In this document: one piece after another, positions 10,777-21,061 of the stretch
Numbering within the stretch: the stretch's first letter is position 1
Layout of the letters: every line of letters begins with the position of its first letter
Assembly: GCF_050003625.1 (NCBI RefSeq)
Contig: NC_134398.1
Span: 73,089,635-73,153,634, forward strand
Origin: Haematobia irritans
Taxonomy: Eukaryota > Arthropoda > Insecta > Diptera > Muscidae
Direction of reading: 5' to 3'
DNA length: 64,000 nucleotides
Translations under genes and position numbers: made by a program
The notes under the pieces: model-generated
The model's input: the letters and a program-made list of their open reading frames with translations, nothing else
Databases searched by the model: none
Told to the model about the DNA's origin: nothing

Positions 10777-11706
10777 CTAAGTAGAGGGCGCATCAGCATC
10801 ACTGAGAAGCAAGGCACATTGAGAGGCATCCTGGATAATTTCCTTACCATTAGGAAGAGTAATTTTGGCGTTAACTCTATCACTATTTAGGATTTTAAAT
10901 TTGGTTATTTTACTCTGGCGCTTCAGTTTGTTGCATAGGGCATTCAGTTGAGCAGCAAAAGGAGTATAATGGTCATTGAGATACACTCGACTCGTAATGT
11001 CACCGCCAGGTCCTTTCATGATGTCACATACTCTAAGGGAACGAGTTTTATAGTACTCTCTCATGATACTATCACGTAACATAATGCTATTCAGCTTCAC
11101 CAATACTTGTCTCTTATTATTTATATAGCATACATGGTACACATCATGATTTGTTAGGATGATGTTATAAAAAGCAGCGATGGCAATAATAGGTCCAACA
11201 AGATCAGCTAAACCATCAGGTAAGCCACCAATAAGGAAGTCGGCCCGATTTGACTTACGGTGTAGAGCATTAATCAAGACATCCTGTGCGCCGAACTTCG
11301 AAGAAACCATATTTTCAAGCACGGAAATCCTTTCTTTGCATTTGTCAATGTCAGCTCGTAATTCAGGGAGGCAGGCACTCATTTCCGAATTAATCTTGTC
11401 AAGGGATTTCTTAATAGAGTCCATCTCCTCATCATTTTTAGAAATAAAGGCATCTAGTTTCTTGCTAACGCTTCTAATCTCGTCATACACAGCACTGTTG
11501 TTATTGTTTTTGTTTGCTAGGTTAGGTTCACATAAAACGCAAACGAAGAAACAAGACTTCATAGCCTTCAATGCCGACAAGTCTTTGTCAGACAGTTTTG
11601 CACAGGAACCATGGGTCCATTTGGAGCAGACTTTGCATTCAATGGATCCCTGAGTTTTGGTGATGTGATTATTGCAATCTTGGCAAACAACACCTTTACC
11701 AGTCAT
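10777..11706 (-). CDS. LINE ORF1 nucleic-acid-binding protein with PHD-type finger
   Basis: From the ATG at 11706 this gives 309 residues. The frame is open further upstream, but that part reads as hydrophobic low-complexity sequence typical of a 5' UTR. Residues ~6-60 contain C-x2-C (CQDC), C-x2-C (CKVC), H-x2-C (HGSC) and C-x2-C (CVLC), the C4HC3 pattern of a PHD finger. Residues ~75-140 (DEIRSVSKKLDAF through KERISVLENM) look like a coiled coil. The C-terminal ~150 residues (beginning near LIGGLPDG) resemble the RNA-binding region of LINE ORF1 proteins. The role, RNA packaging and chaperoning in the retrotransposition particle, is known for the family and inferred here. It is open from end to end, so it is better preserved than ORF2. 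Confidence 0.8.
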   Translation of the reverse strand: MTGKGVVCQDCNNHITKTQGSIECKVCSKWTHGSCAKLSDKDLSALKAMKSCFFVCVLCEPNLANKNNNNSAVYDEIRSVSKKLDAFISKNDEEMDSIKKSLDKINSEMSACLPELRADIDKCKERISVLENMVSSKFGAQDVLINALHRKSNRADFLIGGLPDGLADLVGPIIAIAAFYNIILTNHDVYHVCYINNKRQVLVKLNSIMLRDSIMREYYKTRSLRVCDIMKGPGGDITSRVYLNDHYTPFAAQLNALCNKLKRQSKITKFKILNSDRVNAKITLPNGKEIIQDASQCALLLSDADAPST

Positions 11707-11940
11707 ATTGAATGCAACCAACAAGAACAGCGGCAACAACAAAACAACTTCAGCAACAGTTATGAATACAAGACACAACAGCAACAATAATAAACCAGTG
11801 GAGTTGCAAGTTATGCAATAACACCCCAATAATAGCACCAGTATTTTAAGCAGCTAATGCACGATTTACTTATAAATTCCAATTGATCCAAAAAATATTT
11901 CACAAATTAGTACTGGCGCGAATGAACTGCAGTCAAATTG
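11707..11940 (-). other. LINE 5' untranslated region
   Basis: Lies between the ORF1 start and the apparent 5' end of the element (complement of TGCAGTCAAATTGTCTAGG near 11930). CAA/CAG-rich stretches occur at 11715-11815. The boundary is approximate. Confidence 0.45.
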
Positions 11941-11954
11941 TCTAGGAAAATTGT

Positions 11955-12176
11955 CTAGCTACGCTAATGGTTCCACCTCAGCGCATTAGCCGACTTAAAT
12001 GTAAAATCTATAAGTATTGCAGAACTCTGCTCAGATATACAGAATATATGTGTATGGATTCATATAGCATCCAACACATTGGACAGATTGGATATGGTAT
12101 CGAAAATGTGGACTTGCAAAGTGGTGAAGGGTATAATATCGTCGGCCCCGCCCGACTTTAGACTTTCCTTACTTGT
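11955..12176 (-). mobile_element. terminal fragment of hairpin-ended repeat family
   Basis: The end GTCGGCCCCGCCCGAC, then TTTAGACTTTCCTTACTTGTT, is the same terminus as at 2720-2763 and, inverted, at 17866. Only the ACAAGTAAGG end with ~200 bp is present. Confidence 0.6.
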
Positions 12177-12900
12177 TAAAAATCAAATTATTATTTTTGC
12201 AATCAAAATGTTTTTTTAAATTTATAATAAAAAGTGTATTCTTATAATTTTTATAAATGCTAAAAAGTGACTTCGCGAAAAAATCTAGTGAAGAAGTGAA
12301 AGTTTTCTGGAGTATTTTACTTTAATCCTAGTATTCATCTACAGCCGAAATTTCATGAAGGTATCAATTCATATGTTCATGGAAATGCTTGCTTAAATAT
12401 GTTAACATTATATTGTCATAAAAAATCAGTAATTTTATTTTTTAACGATATTTAATTATTTGTCTAAAAGAAAAAAAAACTTGTCGAATGAATGTTTTGA
12501 GACATAGAATTCATAGATTTAGCAAAAAAGTATTGTTTGTCCTTTTTTGCATCTTTCTTTTTGATTTTTAACGAAGAAATTAACTACAACGTAATGAAAA
12601 TCTAACTAACATTGCAGAACACGCCTTATGTTATTTCCACGTTATCAAACGTAAATAAAACATGCTGCGTGTTTGACCCTAATCTATGGCATTTGGGCAT
12701 ATCGTAAGTGAGCGATTTCGACCCTCTTTATTTCTTTATACTCTTTGCTTCCCAATAAACACAGGATGAGCGTTTTTCAAATTCAACAACTTTTCAGTTT
12801 GAAGGTAAATGTACTTTTCAACATAAACTCAACTTGATTTGAAACAGGTCATCTTCAACACATCTTCAAATTGTTTGCGAATTACATACTTTCAATTTTC
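12177..12900. other. AT-rich non-coding spacer
   Basis: No gene supported. About 12750-12900 holds a CCCAATAAACACA motif that recurs inverted near 20510-20525, suggesting a decayed MITE. Confidence 0.4.
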
Positions 12901-12962
12901 ACAATGGACTGAATAGTCTAAGTGAGCCTGAAAATTAATCGGGCTGCCACTTTAACCTAACC
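12901..12962 (+). mobile_element. 5'-truncated family-1 SINE, 62 bp, with 14-bp duplication
   Basis: Flanked by the 14-bp direct repeat TACTTTCAATTTTC (12887-12900 and 12963-12976). The insert is just the 3' end of the family-1 SINE (GACTGAATAGTCTAAGTGAG through TTTAACCTAACC). 5' truncation with a target duplication is the hallmark of LINE-driven target-primed reverse transcription. Confidence 0.85.
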
Positions 12963-13249
12963 TACTTTCAATTTTCCAAAATGTTGACGAAATCTTTGAA
13001 AAGGTGTTGAGGATAATATGAGAAAACTTTGACAAAACACTACCCTAAAATGCAACGAAAAAACCATGTGGTTTATAATACTTCTTTGTGCAAAGTTTAA
13101 TTTACATCCGATTATCAGTTTAAAATGGATATTATGTGAATTCTTTCTGCTGGAAATGTATTCTAACACGCGGTCCAGCACCTATTTTCGGAAGGTTCAA
13201 GTGTGGTTCGGGAGGTTCAAGTGTGGGTTTAGTGAATTGCCTGAATTTA

Positions 13250-13345
13250 TTCCAGGGATCCGGAGCGGTCCATTTTTTTCGCTCCGCTCCGCTCCCGCTC
13301 CGGAGAAAAATAAACCGCTCCGCTCCTCTTCGAGAAAATTATAGT
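13250..13345. repeat. GGAGC/GCTCC-rich block, copy 1
   Basis: Begins GGGATCCGGAGCGG and continues with repeats of CCGCT/GCTCC in both orientations. It is strikingly GC-rich against the AT-rich background. A related block, ending CCGGATCCCT, lies at 16957-17091. Confidence 0.6.
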
Positions 13346-13374
13346 ACAAACATTGTATTATTTGTTCAATTGAG

Positions 13375-13734
13375 TTTTATTTTATGGGGGCACAGCGTGA
13401 CCCCATTTGTCGAAATCGGGCGATACATATATATGGGAGCTATATCTAAATTTGATCCGACTTCTTCCAAATTCAATAGCGTTCGTCCTTGTGCCCAAAA
13501 ATCTCCCTGTTCAAAATTTCATCAAAATCGGTTAATAATTGCGACCGGAATCCTGTGAACAACAAATACATGGACAGACGGACGGACGGACACCAAGCGC
13601 TAGATCGACTCAGGAGTTGATTCTGAGTCGATCGGTATATATTTTATGGGGTCTAAAATCAATATTACTGGTAGGCACATTTTTTGGCAGATCAAACTTA
13701 TTATACCCTAACCACTATGTGGTTTAGGGTATAA
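13375..13734 (+). mobile_element. 3' part of a hairpin-ended repeat element
   Basis: Contains ATATATGGGAGCTATATCTA, a GACGGACGGACGGAC microsatellite, GATCGGTATATATTTTATGG and a terminal palindrome at 13701-13734. The palindrome pairs TTATACCCTAA with TTAGGGTATAA and CCAC with GTGG. Same architecture as 17866-20161 but a different subfamily. Confidence 0.6.
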
Positions 13735-13741
13735 TGACTTT

Positions 13742-14030
13742 AAAACAATGTGGTGAAACATTTTATTAATTTTGAAGATTTTTTCAGAAATATTAAATCC
13801 ATTTTGACTTCATTACGAACGAAATTTTCATTTATGTTAGGATACACATTTTTATGTCGAATCACTTAGATATAAGGACAAACAGACTTCATTGAAAAGT
13901 TTAGAGACTTTTAGACAAGGAAAAAACTTTATTTCAGAGAAATACGTCTTCTATTCTAAGCAAAATTCGTATTCGTATTTTAAGCATGTGAAATATTTGG
14001 CCTCCCGACAATATTCTTTGCGGTGCACCA
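13742..14030 (+). mobile_element. fragment of the AAGACACTG-type MITE family
   Basis: Matches, with about one change in five, the right half of the element at 14643-15296 (shared TTATGTTAGGATACACATTTTT, then ATACGTCTTC, then CGACAATATT). It ends at GCGGTGCA. No coding content. Confidence 0.55.
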
Positions 14031-14642
14031 TCTACTATTTAATATGTGATAGAAACCAAATTTATGAAAATGGAGCAAAGTGGACCAAATTCTGTTTGGT
14101 CCGACCATCGGACCAAATTTAAAAATTAGAAATCTTTTGGACCAATTTTGGTCCGATCGGACCAAAACGGCAACGCTGATTGGAATTGAAAGTCTATACA
14201 CAGAGTAGAAGTAACTACTCTCCGAAAGTTTTTTTGTTTTGCAACAGACGTAGAGAAGAGGTTTTGTTATATTTGTAATGTGTGTGTGTATGTTTATGTT
14301 TGCAACAACCTCCATCGAAATCAGTCCGTGGTATACCTACGAATATTCTTACTCAGATCTAGTGTTACCTAATTTCGCTTTTTTCCCCTTTATTGTAAAA
14401 ATACATTTTCGAACAGCGTTTTTAAGAAATGTTCGTTCTCAAAAAAAAGTAGATAACATGCAATAATACAAATCAAGTCATTAGTTTTCAATGTGAGAAA
14501 AAATTAAAATAAATGTATATGCGCACATTTTTCAACCAAAATTGAAACTATCCATAATTTTAATTAAATTTTCGAGAACTAATATCAGAAATAAGAGAAT
14601 GCTAGGATATAGTACAATAGTAAAGCAAATATGAATGTCCTT
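14031..14642. other. non-coding region with repeated GGACCAAA motif
   Basis: At 14080-14165 TTTGGTCC and GGACCAAA occur several times in both orientations. Otherwise AT-rich with no gene I can support. Confidence 0.4.
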
Positions 14643-15296
14643 ACACTGAAAAAAGCATGCCCGGTTCCAAAGATTTTGTCTTTACTTTAACAGTTTGGGT
14701 ATTAATTCCGAGCCAAAGAAGCGGAGAATACAAGTAAGGATACTTTAAAGACACAATTCTCTTTTAAATTTGGGGGTTATGTACTTGCTTCTAGGGCAAA
14801 TGTTAATTTTTCATTTTTTTAGATTTTTTCGTCAGTTGTTATCAAAATCCTTTAAAAACGAGTTAACGACAATTTTATTTTCCGTATTAAGACTCTACTT
14901 CCAGTAGAAATTATGCTATGTTTCAAGTAAACAGTGTCTTTAAAATAAAGTGTTGCAAAACATGTCTTATATTTTAACGATTTTTGCTTTGTAGGCAAAA
15001 TGCAAAAAGGAAACAAATTTAAAGACAATTTTATTAATTTTAAAGAATTTTTCTTAATTATTAAAGTCACGTTGACCTTACCTCAAAAATTTTATCTTTC
15101 ATGTTATGATACACATTTTTAAGTAAAATCTCTTAATTATAAGGACATTACAACTTCATTCAAAAGTTTATTGACTTTTGGACAAGGAAAAAAACTTTAT
15201 TTTAGAGAAATGCGTCTTCCATGTTAAGCAAAATTTGCATTCTTATTCTAAGGACATGAAATCTTTGACTTCACGACAATATTTTTTTCAGTGCAG
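14643..15296. mobile_element. MITE with CACTGAAAAAA-type ends
   Basis: The left end ACACTGAAAAAAGCATG is mirrored by TATTTTTTTCAGTGCA at the right. The motif TAATTCCGAGCCAAAGA near the left end recurs at 44240 and, inverted, at 60550 and 44800. No coding capacity, so non-autonomous, with probable TA target preference (inference). Confidence 0.6.
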
Positions 15297-15561
15297 AAAA
15301 CTAAAAAATTAAATATAAATAAGATCGTTTAGTTGCATTTATGTGACCTTCATTACAAACATCTTTGTAGTAATACGGGATGAAATTGATCGAAAGTACT
15401 GTTGTTACTTTTACAACACATACTAGAGACATATTTTGACATTTGCCGTTTTTGAAAACAATTACTAAAAAAACACATTGTGTTTTCCCCAATGTACGTA
15501 CGTACAAAAATACATATCGTACATTTTAAACGTTTACTCACACTACGCTAAGTACTAGCTA
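15297..15561. other. AT-rich spacer
   Basis: Short open frames on the minus strand have no recognisable domain. I see no supported feature. Confidence 0.4.
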
Positions 15562-16891
15562 CCCTGTAGGAAATTGAGCTGACTTTAAGCTAACAAATGG
15601 TTAATCAAAACTGAGTCACATGTGACTCAAAAACTCACTCATTTCCCATGTAAAATCCTATTCAGTTTTAACACGTGTTGTCATTGGAACGAGTCGGTTC
15701 TCACTCACCTCTGCATAAATTTCAGCTAACCAAAAGTTAGCTCAAAATGAGTTAGCTTTTGGCTGATAATATACAAGGACACTATAAGTTAGCTTCTAAC
15801 TGATTAGTTTATGGTGAGCTCTCTGGTTAATAAAATTATTTTTTTATTCATTTTATTCTGAAGTAATTACAAGCTTACTCAGTGTTTGTAACTATATTAA
15901 ATAATAAATAAAATTTAAAATATATATAAGTTCTAATATTAGGCTTGAGTGTTGTCTTAATATCTTTTGCTTTTCTTTCCTTTGAGATTGTGTTGTAGCT
16001 CGCTGATTGAAAGTGGGCTTCATCAGAGAACTCCAAAAGCCTTGAAAGCATTTCTCTGGATATTTTCCTCTATTACCAAGAATTGCATCTACAAATAACA
16101 ATAAGAATATGTAAGAAGAGAATGATAAATTGATTTACTAATATACCCATTAAGATCAGTACAATGTTCGCTTTTCGCGTTAAAATTTTCGCGGTTACTT
16201 TATTAAAACAGTTCAATATAAATTAACACAATCGATGTCCAGTTTCTTGTTCCTTTAGATTTCGTTTTCATTTATAATTTTGAATATTTAAGTAAAAGTA
16301 ATGACGAAATAAAGTGGTTTTCAACTAGAAAACCGAACATAGTACCAACCTTTAGTATTTCGGAGTTTCGTTGAGGAAACTGAACATAGTACTTACCTTT
16401 AAACAGCAAACAGCCCATTGAAAAATTCGTTGGGAGTTTCCATTTATTCCGTCAATGATGCCACTAATATGATGGGTTCTACATAAAAAAATACAATTTT
16501 CAATTATTAAATTGCAGTTTAGTTATGCATTTAGATGTCACTTACCGCAATCCATCGGAAAAATGCAAAAGTCCTCTGAAATACAATAGAAAAATTTCTA
16601 ATTTCTAATTAGTCCTTTGAAATATTTATTTAAAAATCTAATTGACATTTATAGCAGTGAATATATTTTTTTGTTTATTTATTTGATTTTTCCTATGACT
16701 TTATTTTACTTACATATGCATCAGCTTTGAGTGAACAAAAAGGTAACTCATTACTGATCGAGAAAAAGTGAGTTTGAACAAAATTCAATTGACTCAAGGC
16801 TGCATAAATATTGAGTTAGCTAGAAGTCACCACATATTCGTTAGTAAAAAGTTAGTTTGATTTTGAGTGAGTTCAATATATTCCTACAGGG
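15562..16891. mobile_element. 1.3-kb TIR element, CCCTGTAGGAA ends, no transposase
   Basis: The ends CCCTGTAGGAA (15562) and TTCCTACAGGG (to 16891) are perfect inverted repeats, and similarity extends inward (GAGCTGACTTT versus GAACTCACTC complemented). TA lies immediately outside on each side. GTTAGCTTC/GAGTTAGC motifs are reiterated in both sub-terminal regions. The interior (about 15840-16700) is AT-rich without a transposase. Superfamily not decided. Confidence 0.65.
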
Positions 16892-16956
16892 TATATTTGA
16901 AATTACCTACACAGTGTAATTTCAATGTTACACATTTCATTCAAGTAATATTTTAT

Positions 16957-17091
16957 TCGGAGCGGAGCGGTTTTTCATTTGGAAACCGCTCCGCTCCGCT
17001 CCGGATTTTAGAAATGCCGCTCCCGCTCCGGCAAAAAGAGGGCTTGCTCCGCTCCACGCTCCGCTCCACGCTCCGCTCCGGATCCCTGATT
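16957..17091. repeat. GGAGC/GCTCC-rich block, copy 2
   Basis: Dense GGAGCGGAGCGG and CCGCTCCGCTCCGCTCC runs, with CTCCACGCTCCGCTCCACG near the right side, ending CCGGATCCCTGATTTATT. This edge is the inverted form of ATTTATTCCAGGGATCCGG at 13245-13262. Confidence 0.6.
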
Positions 17092-17243
17092 TATTCTGAT
17101 AATTGGTTGATAGTTTTGCTGCAAGTAGAGGATGCTGATGAGGAATGTGATAATTCCGAACCGTACGTCCATCCAACCATCTTGCAGTCTATAGGGCTTT
17201 GCCCAAATAGATTTGACAAACATTCTTTTCCTCTGTTGGTTAA

Positions 17244-17523
17244 CCCTAGACAGTCATCATTCGTCAAAATGACGACACGTAATTTCATTTTCGATTTAAA
17301 ATGCATTTTAGTCTTTTGGGAAATGGTAAATTTAAGTTATACTAATTGGACCGTTTTATGAATTTTCGTTTTATACTACTTAAAACCAAATTGAATAAGA
17401 AAATAAATTCAAGTTTGGTTCACTTTTTCGCTCACGATGAAAATTATAGCGTCTTGAAATCAGCCGTAGCAAAATGACGAAGGATGACGTTAATGTACAA
17501 AAAATAAGGATGACTGTCCAGGG
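17244..17523. mobile_element. piggyBac-type MITE flanked by TTAA
   Basis: 280 bp between TTAA (17240-17243) and TTAA (17524-17527). The ends CCCTAGACAGTCATC and GATGACTGTCCAGGG are inverted repeats starting CCC. TTAA duplication and CCC ends are diagnostic of piggyBac elements (established). There is no transposase. A copy lacking the left end is at 39656-39900. Confidence 0.8.
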
Positions 17524-17618
17524 TTAAGCTACTCTTGTAGTTTAGTCAACACAATGGTTTTAAAGATGAGATCAAAACAAGAAATATGATTGAAGTACAA
17601 ACCCACAATAAAAAACGA

Positions 17619-17865
17619 GTAAGGAAAGTCTAAAGTCGGTCGGGGCCGACTATATTATACCCTGCACCACTTTGCAGATCTAAATTTTCGATACAATATC
17701 ACATACGTCAAATGTGTTGGGTGCTATATATAAAGGTTTGTCCCAAATACATACATTTAAATATCACTCGATGTGGACAGAATTTGATAGACTTTTACAA
17801 AATCTATAGACTCAAAATTTAAGTTGGGTAATGCACTAGGGTGGAACACAATTTTAGTAAAAAAC
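17619..17865 (+). repeat. tandemly duplicated 5' end of the next element
   Basis: Nearly identical to 17866-18110 (ACGAGTAAGGAAAGTC through GGTGGAACACAATTTTAGT). It is a truncated copy or a head-end duplication of the hairpin-ended element that follows directly. Confidence 0.75.
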
Positions 17866-18313
17866 AAGTAAGGAAAGTCTAAAGTCGGGTGGGGCCGACT
17901 ATATTATACCCTGCACCACTTTGTAGATCTAAATTTTCGATACAATATCGCATCCGTCAAATTTGTTGGCGGCTATGTATAAAGGTTTGTCCCAAATACA
18001 TACATTTAAATAATACTCGATTTGGACAGAATTTGATAGACTTTTACAAAATCTATAGACTCAAAATTTAAGTTGGCTAATGCACTAGGGTGGAACACAA
18101 TTTTAGTAAAAAAAAATATGGGAAACATTTAAATCTGAAGCAATTTTAAGGAAACTTCGCAAAAGTTTATTTATGATTTATCGCTCGATATATATGTATT
18201 AGAAGTTTAGGAAAATTAGAGTCATTTTTACAACTTTTCGACTAAGCAGTGCCGATTTAACAAGGAAAATGTTGGTATTTTGACCATTTTTGTCGAAATC
18301 AGAAAAACATATA

Positions 18314-19247
18314 AAGGGTGATTTGTTAAGAGCTTGATAACTTTTTTTTTTTAAAAAAACGCATAAAATTTGCAAAATCTCATCGGTTCTTTATTTGAAA
18401 CGTTAGATTGGTCCATGACATTTACTTTTTGAAGATAATTTCATTTAAATGTTGACCGCGGCTGCGTCTTAGGTGGTCCATTCGGAAAGTCCAATTTTGG
18501 GCAACTTTTTCGAGCATTTCGGCCGGAATAGCCCGAATTTCTTCGGAAATGTTGTCTTCCAAAGCTGGAATAGTTGCTGGCTTATTTCTGTAGACTTTAG
18601 ACTTGACGTAGCCCCACAAAAAATAGTCTAAAGGCGTCAAATCGCATGATCTTGGTGGCCAACTTACCGGTCCATTTCTTGAGATGAATTGTTCTCCGAA
18701 GTTTTCCCTCAAAATGGCCATAGAATCGCGAGCTGTGTGGCATGTAGCGCCATCTTGTTGAAACCACATGTCAACCAAGTTCAGTTCTTCCATTTTTGGC
18801 AACAAAAAGTTTGTTAGCATCGAACGATAGCGATCGCCATTCACCGTAACGTTGCGTCCAACAGCATCTTTGAAAAAATACGGTCCAATGATTCCACCAG
18901 CGTACAAACCACACCAAACAGTGCATTTTTCGGGATGCATGGGCAGTTCTTGAACGGCTTCTGGTTGCTCTTCACTCCAAATGCGGCAATTTTGCTTATT
19001 TACGTAGCCATTCAACCAGAAATGAGCCTCATCGCTGAACAAAATTTGTCGATAAACACATTTCGAACCGAACACTGATTTTGGTAATAAAATTCAATGA
19101 TTTGCAAGCGTTGCTCGTTAGTAAGTCTATTCATGATGAAATGTCAAAGCATACTGAGCATCTTTCTCTTTGACACCATGTCTGAAATCCCACGTGATCT
19201 GTCAAATACTAATGCATGAAAATCCTAACCTCAAAAGAATCACCCTT
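18314..19247 (-). mobile_element. DD41D (rosa-type) mariner, internally deleted copy A
   Basis: 934 bp bounded by AAGGGTGATT at both ends (inverted) and TA at 18312-18313 and 19248-19249. Relative to the intact copy at 53928-55233 it lacks one internal block of 373 bp (equivalent to 54122-54494). Otherwise it is nearly identical, so the insertion is young. Confidence 0.9.
18422..19134 (-). pseudogene. DD41D mariner transposase, DNA-binding half deleted
   Basis: It keeps the first ~27 residues (from the ATG at 19134) and the catalytic region (FSDEAHF, QQDGATCHT, CDLTPLDYF), with the three acidic residues spaced as in the intact copy. The 373-bp deletion removes both helix-turn-helix regions and shifts the frame at the junction, so the catalytic part is no longer in frame with the ATG. 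Its open frame begins only at a GTG near 19075. It cannot make a working transposase. If translated from an internal start it would be a catalytic domain without DNA binding, for which there is no evidence here. Confidence 0.9.
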
Positions 19248-20161
19248 TATATGGGAGCTATATCTAAATCTGAACCGATGTCATCCAAATTTGGCACGCA
19301 TACCTACAATGCTAATTCTACTCCCTGTGCAAAATTTCAACTAAATCGGAGTAAAAAATTGGCCTCTGTGGTCATATGAGTGTAAATCGGGCGAAAGCTA
19401 TATGGGGGATATATCTAAATCTGAACCGATTTCAACCAAATTTGGCACGCATAGCTACAATGCTAATTCTACTTCCTGTGCAAAATTTCAACTAATTCGG
19501 AGCAAAAACTTGGCCTCTGTGGTCATTTGAGTGTAAATCGGGCGAAAGCTATATATGGGAGCTATATCTCAATCTGAACCGATTTCAACCAAATTTGGCA
19601 CGCATAGCTACAATGCTAATTCTACTTCCTGTGCAAAATTTCAACTAAATCGGAGCAAAAAATTGGCCTCTGTGGGCAAATGAGTGTAAATCGGGCGAAG
19701 GCTATATATGGGAGCTATATCTAAATCTGAACCGATTTGGCTGATATTTTGCAAGTTTTTCGAGACTGTTAAAATATTCGAATGTACGGAATTTGAGGAA
19801 GATCGGTTGATATACACGCCAATTATGACCAGATCGGTGAAAAATATATATGGTAGCTATATCTAAATCTGAACCGATTTTTTCCAAAATCAATAGGGAT
19901 CGTCTCTGAGCCGAAACAGGACCGTATACCAAATTTTAGGACAATCGGACTAAAACTGCGAGCTGTACTTTGCACACAAAAATACATCAACAGACAGACA
20001 GACGGACAGACAGACAGACGGACATCGCTAAATCGACTCAGAATTTAATTCTAAGACGATCGGTATACTAAACGATGGGTCTCATACTTTTCCGTCTTGG
20101 CGTTACATACAAATGCACAAACTTATTATACCCTGTACCACAGTAGTGGTGAAGGGTATAA

Positions 20162-20985
20162 CAAAACACGAATTATACAAAATTCATAGAATTTTGGCTT
20201 TGACTTTCAATTAGAGGGGCTATCATTTATACAAATTTTGGTTGAAAAGTGTTTCCAACAATGTTAATTTTTAATTTGACTCGCATCGAGAATTCTTTGA
20301 GAAATTATTGAGTAGCGATGCATTTCAATTTGAGGATAACACTTGAGAAATGATTGCTAATGGGTTGAATATTACTGTTGAGGGTAATGTCTGTTTTTTT
20401 TTTTTTTTGTTGAGAACGCGGTTTTCTCAACAATTTCTCAACTTTAATATTACCCTAATCCTTTGAAAAAAATGTTTGAAAAATTGTTGATATTTAGCAT
20501 TTTTCAAACTTTGTGTTTATTGGGTTGGGGCTTTCTGGCATTTTCATTCAAGTTTCAATTTGAACAGTATTAAGTTTAATTGACGATATGTTTTCATACA
20601 AAAATTCGGATTAGACTTTCAAAAGCTTAAACTCAACTACATTGTCAAATGTAGAATTTGATTGTTATAAAGATGGTATAGATTCTTTTTTTAATCAATA
20701 TTGGTATGTATGGTATTGTTTAGAACCAATTTGACGCAGGCATACTTATACTCATACCTGGTAATAGGAAATGTGTAATGACGAGTGCAGAATTTCTGAT
20801 TTTGATAAAGATGTAATTAAAAACGTTTGTATTAAATTAATAACAAAAGCACTAATAACTGAAATAAATATTAATATTGCCAAATTTAATGTCGAAAAAA
20901 TTTTTTCTCCTCTAAAAAAATATTTTGAAATTTGAAAGACATTGCTGACTAAAATGAATTGAATGAAAGCATTCAAAGTGATCAA
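20162..20985. other. AT-rich non-coding region
   Basis: About 20230-20525 has TTGAGAAATTGTTGA-like motifs in both orientations and ends in TGTGTTTATTGGG, the mirror of a motif at 12755, suggesting a decayed MITE. No gene. Confidence 0.4.
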
Positions 20986-21061
20986 GGTGTATACTTGAAT
21001 AGAGGTTCATAATTTCATAAGAAAAACTCTTGATATCTAATTCATGAAAATGAAATACCTA

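Larger units (their letters stand above)
7040..11940 (-). mobile_element. near full-length two-ORF LINE (CR1/Jockey-type)
   Basis: Read on the minus strand, this holds a 5' region (about 11707-11940), ORF1 with a PHD-type finger (11706-10777), a ~440-bp gap, ORF2 with endonuclease and reverse transcriptase (about 10336-7759), a 3' UTR, and a short TGAAA-type repeat tail (about 7045-7070). There is no RNase H domain. The C-terminal tail and the PHD-bearing ORF1 point to the CR1-like side of the LINE tree, but the exact clade is not settled from sequence alone. The copy is no longer active: ORF2 has a one-base slip and an internal deletion, and a SINE interrupts the 3' UTR. Confidence 0.8.
17866..20161 (+). 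mobile_element. hairpin-ended ~151-bp-unit element, full copy carrying a mariner
   Basis: Starts ACAAGTAAGGAAAGTC with TATTATACCCTGCACCAC just inside. It then has three or four ~151-bp units marked by GGGAGCTATATCTAAATCTG (19254, ~19407, ~19558, ~19709), a GACAGACAGACGGACAG tract, and ends in the palindrome 20126-20161 (TTATACCCT / AGGGTATAA, CCAC / GTGG). It is interrupted at 18314-19247 by a DD41D mariner. Removing the insert and one TA restores a continuous ACATATATATGGGAGC. Non-coding. Probably Helentron-derived (inference). Confidence 0.75.

Noticed and set aside
11180..11653. 157-codon plus-strand frame opposite LINE ORF1
   Set aside because: Antisense shadow of ORF1.
13136..13558. 140-codon plus-strand frame
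   Set aside because: It crosses three unrelated repeats (spacer, GGAGC block, hairpin-element fragment) and has no domain.
13980..14315. 111-codon minus-strand frame
   Set aside because: Runs through a MITE fragment and the GGACCAAA repeats; no domain.
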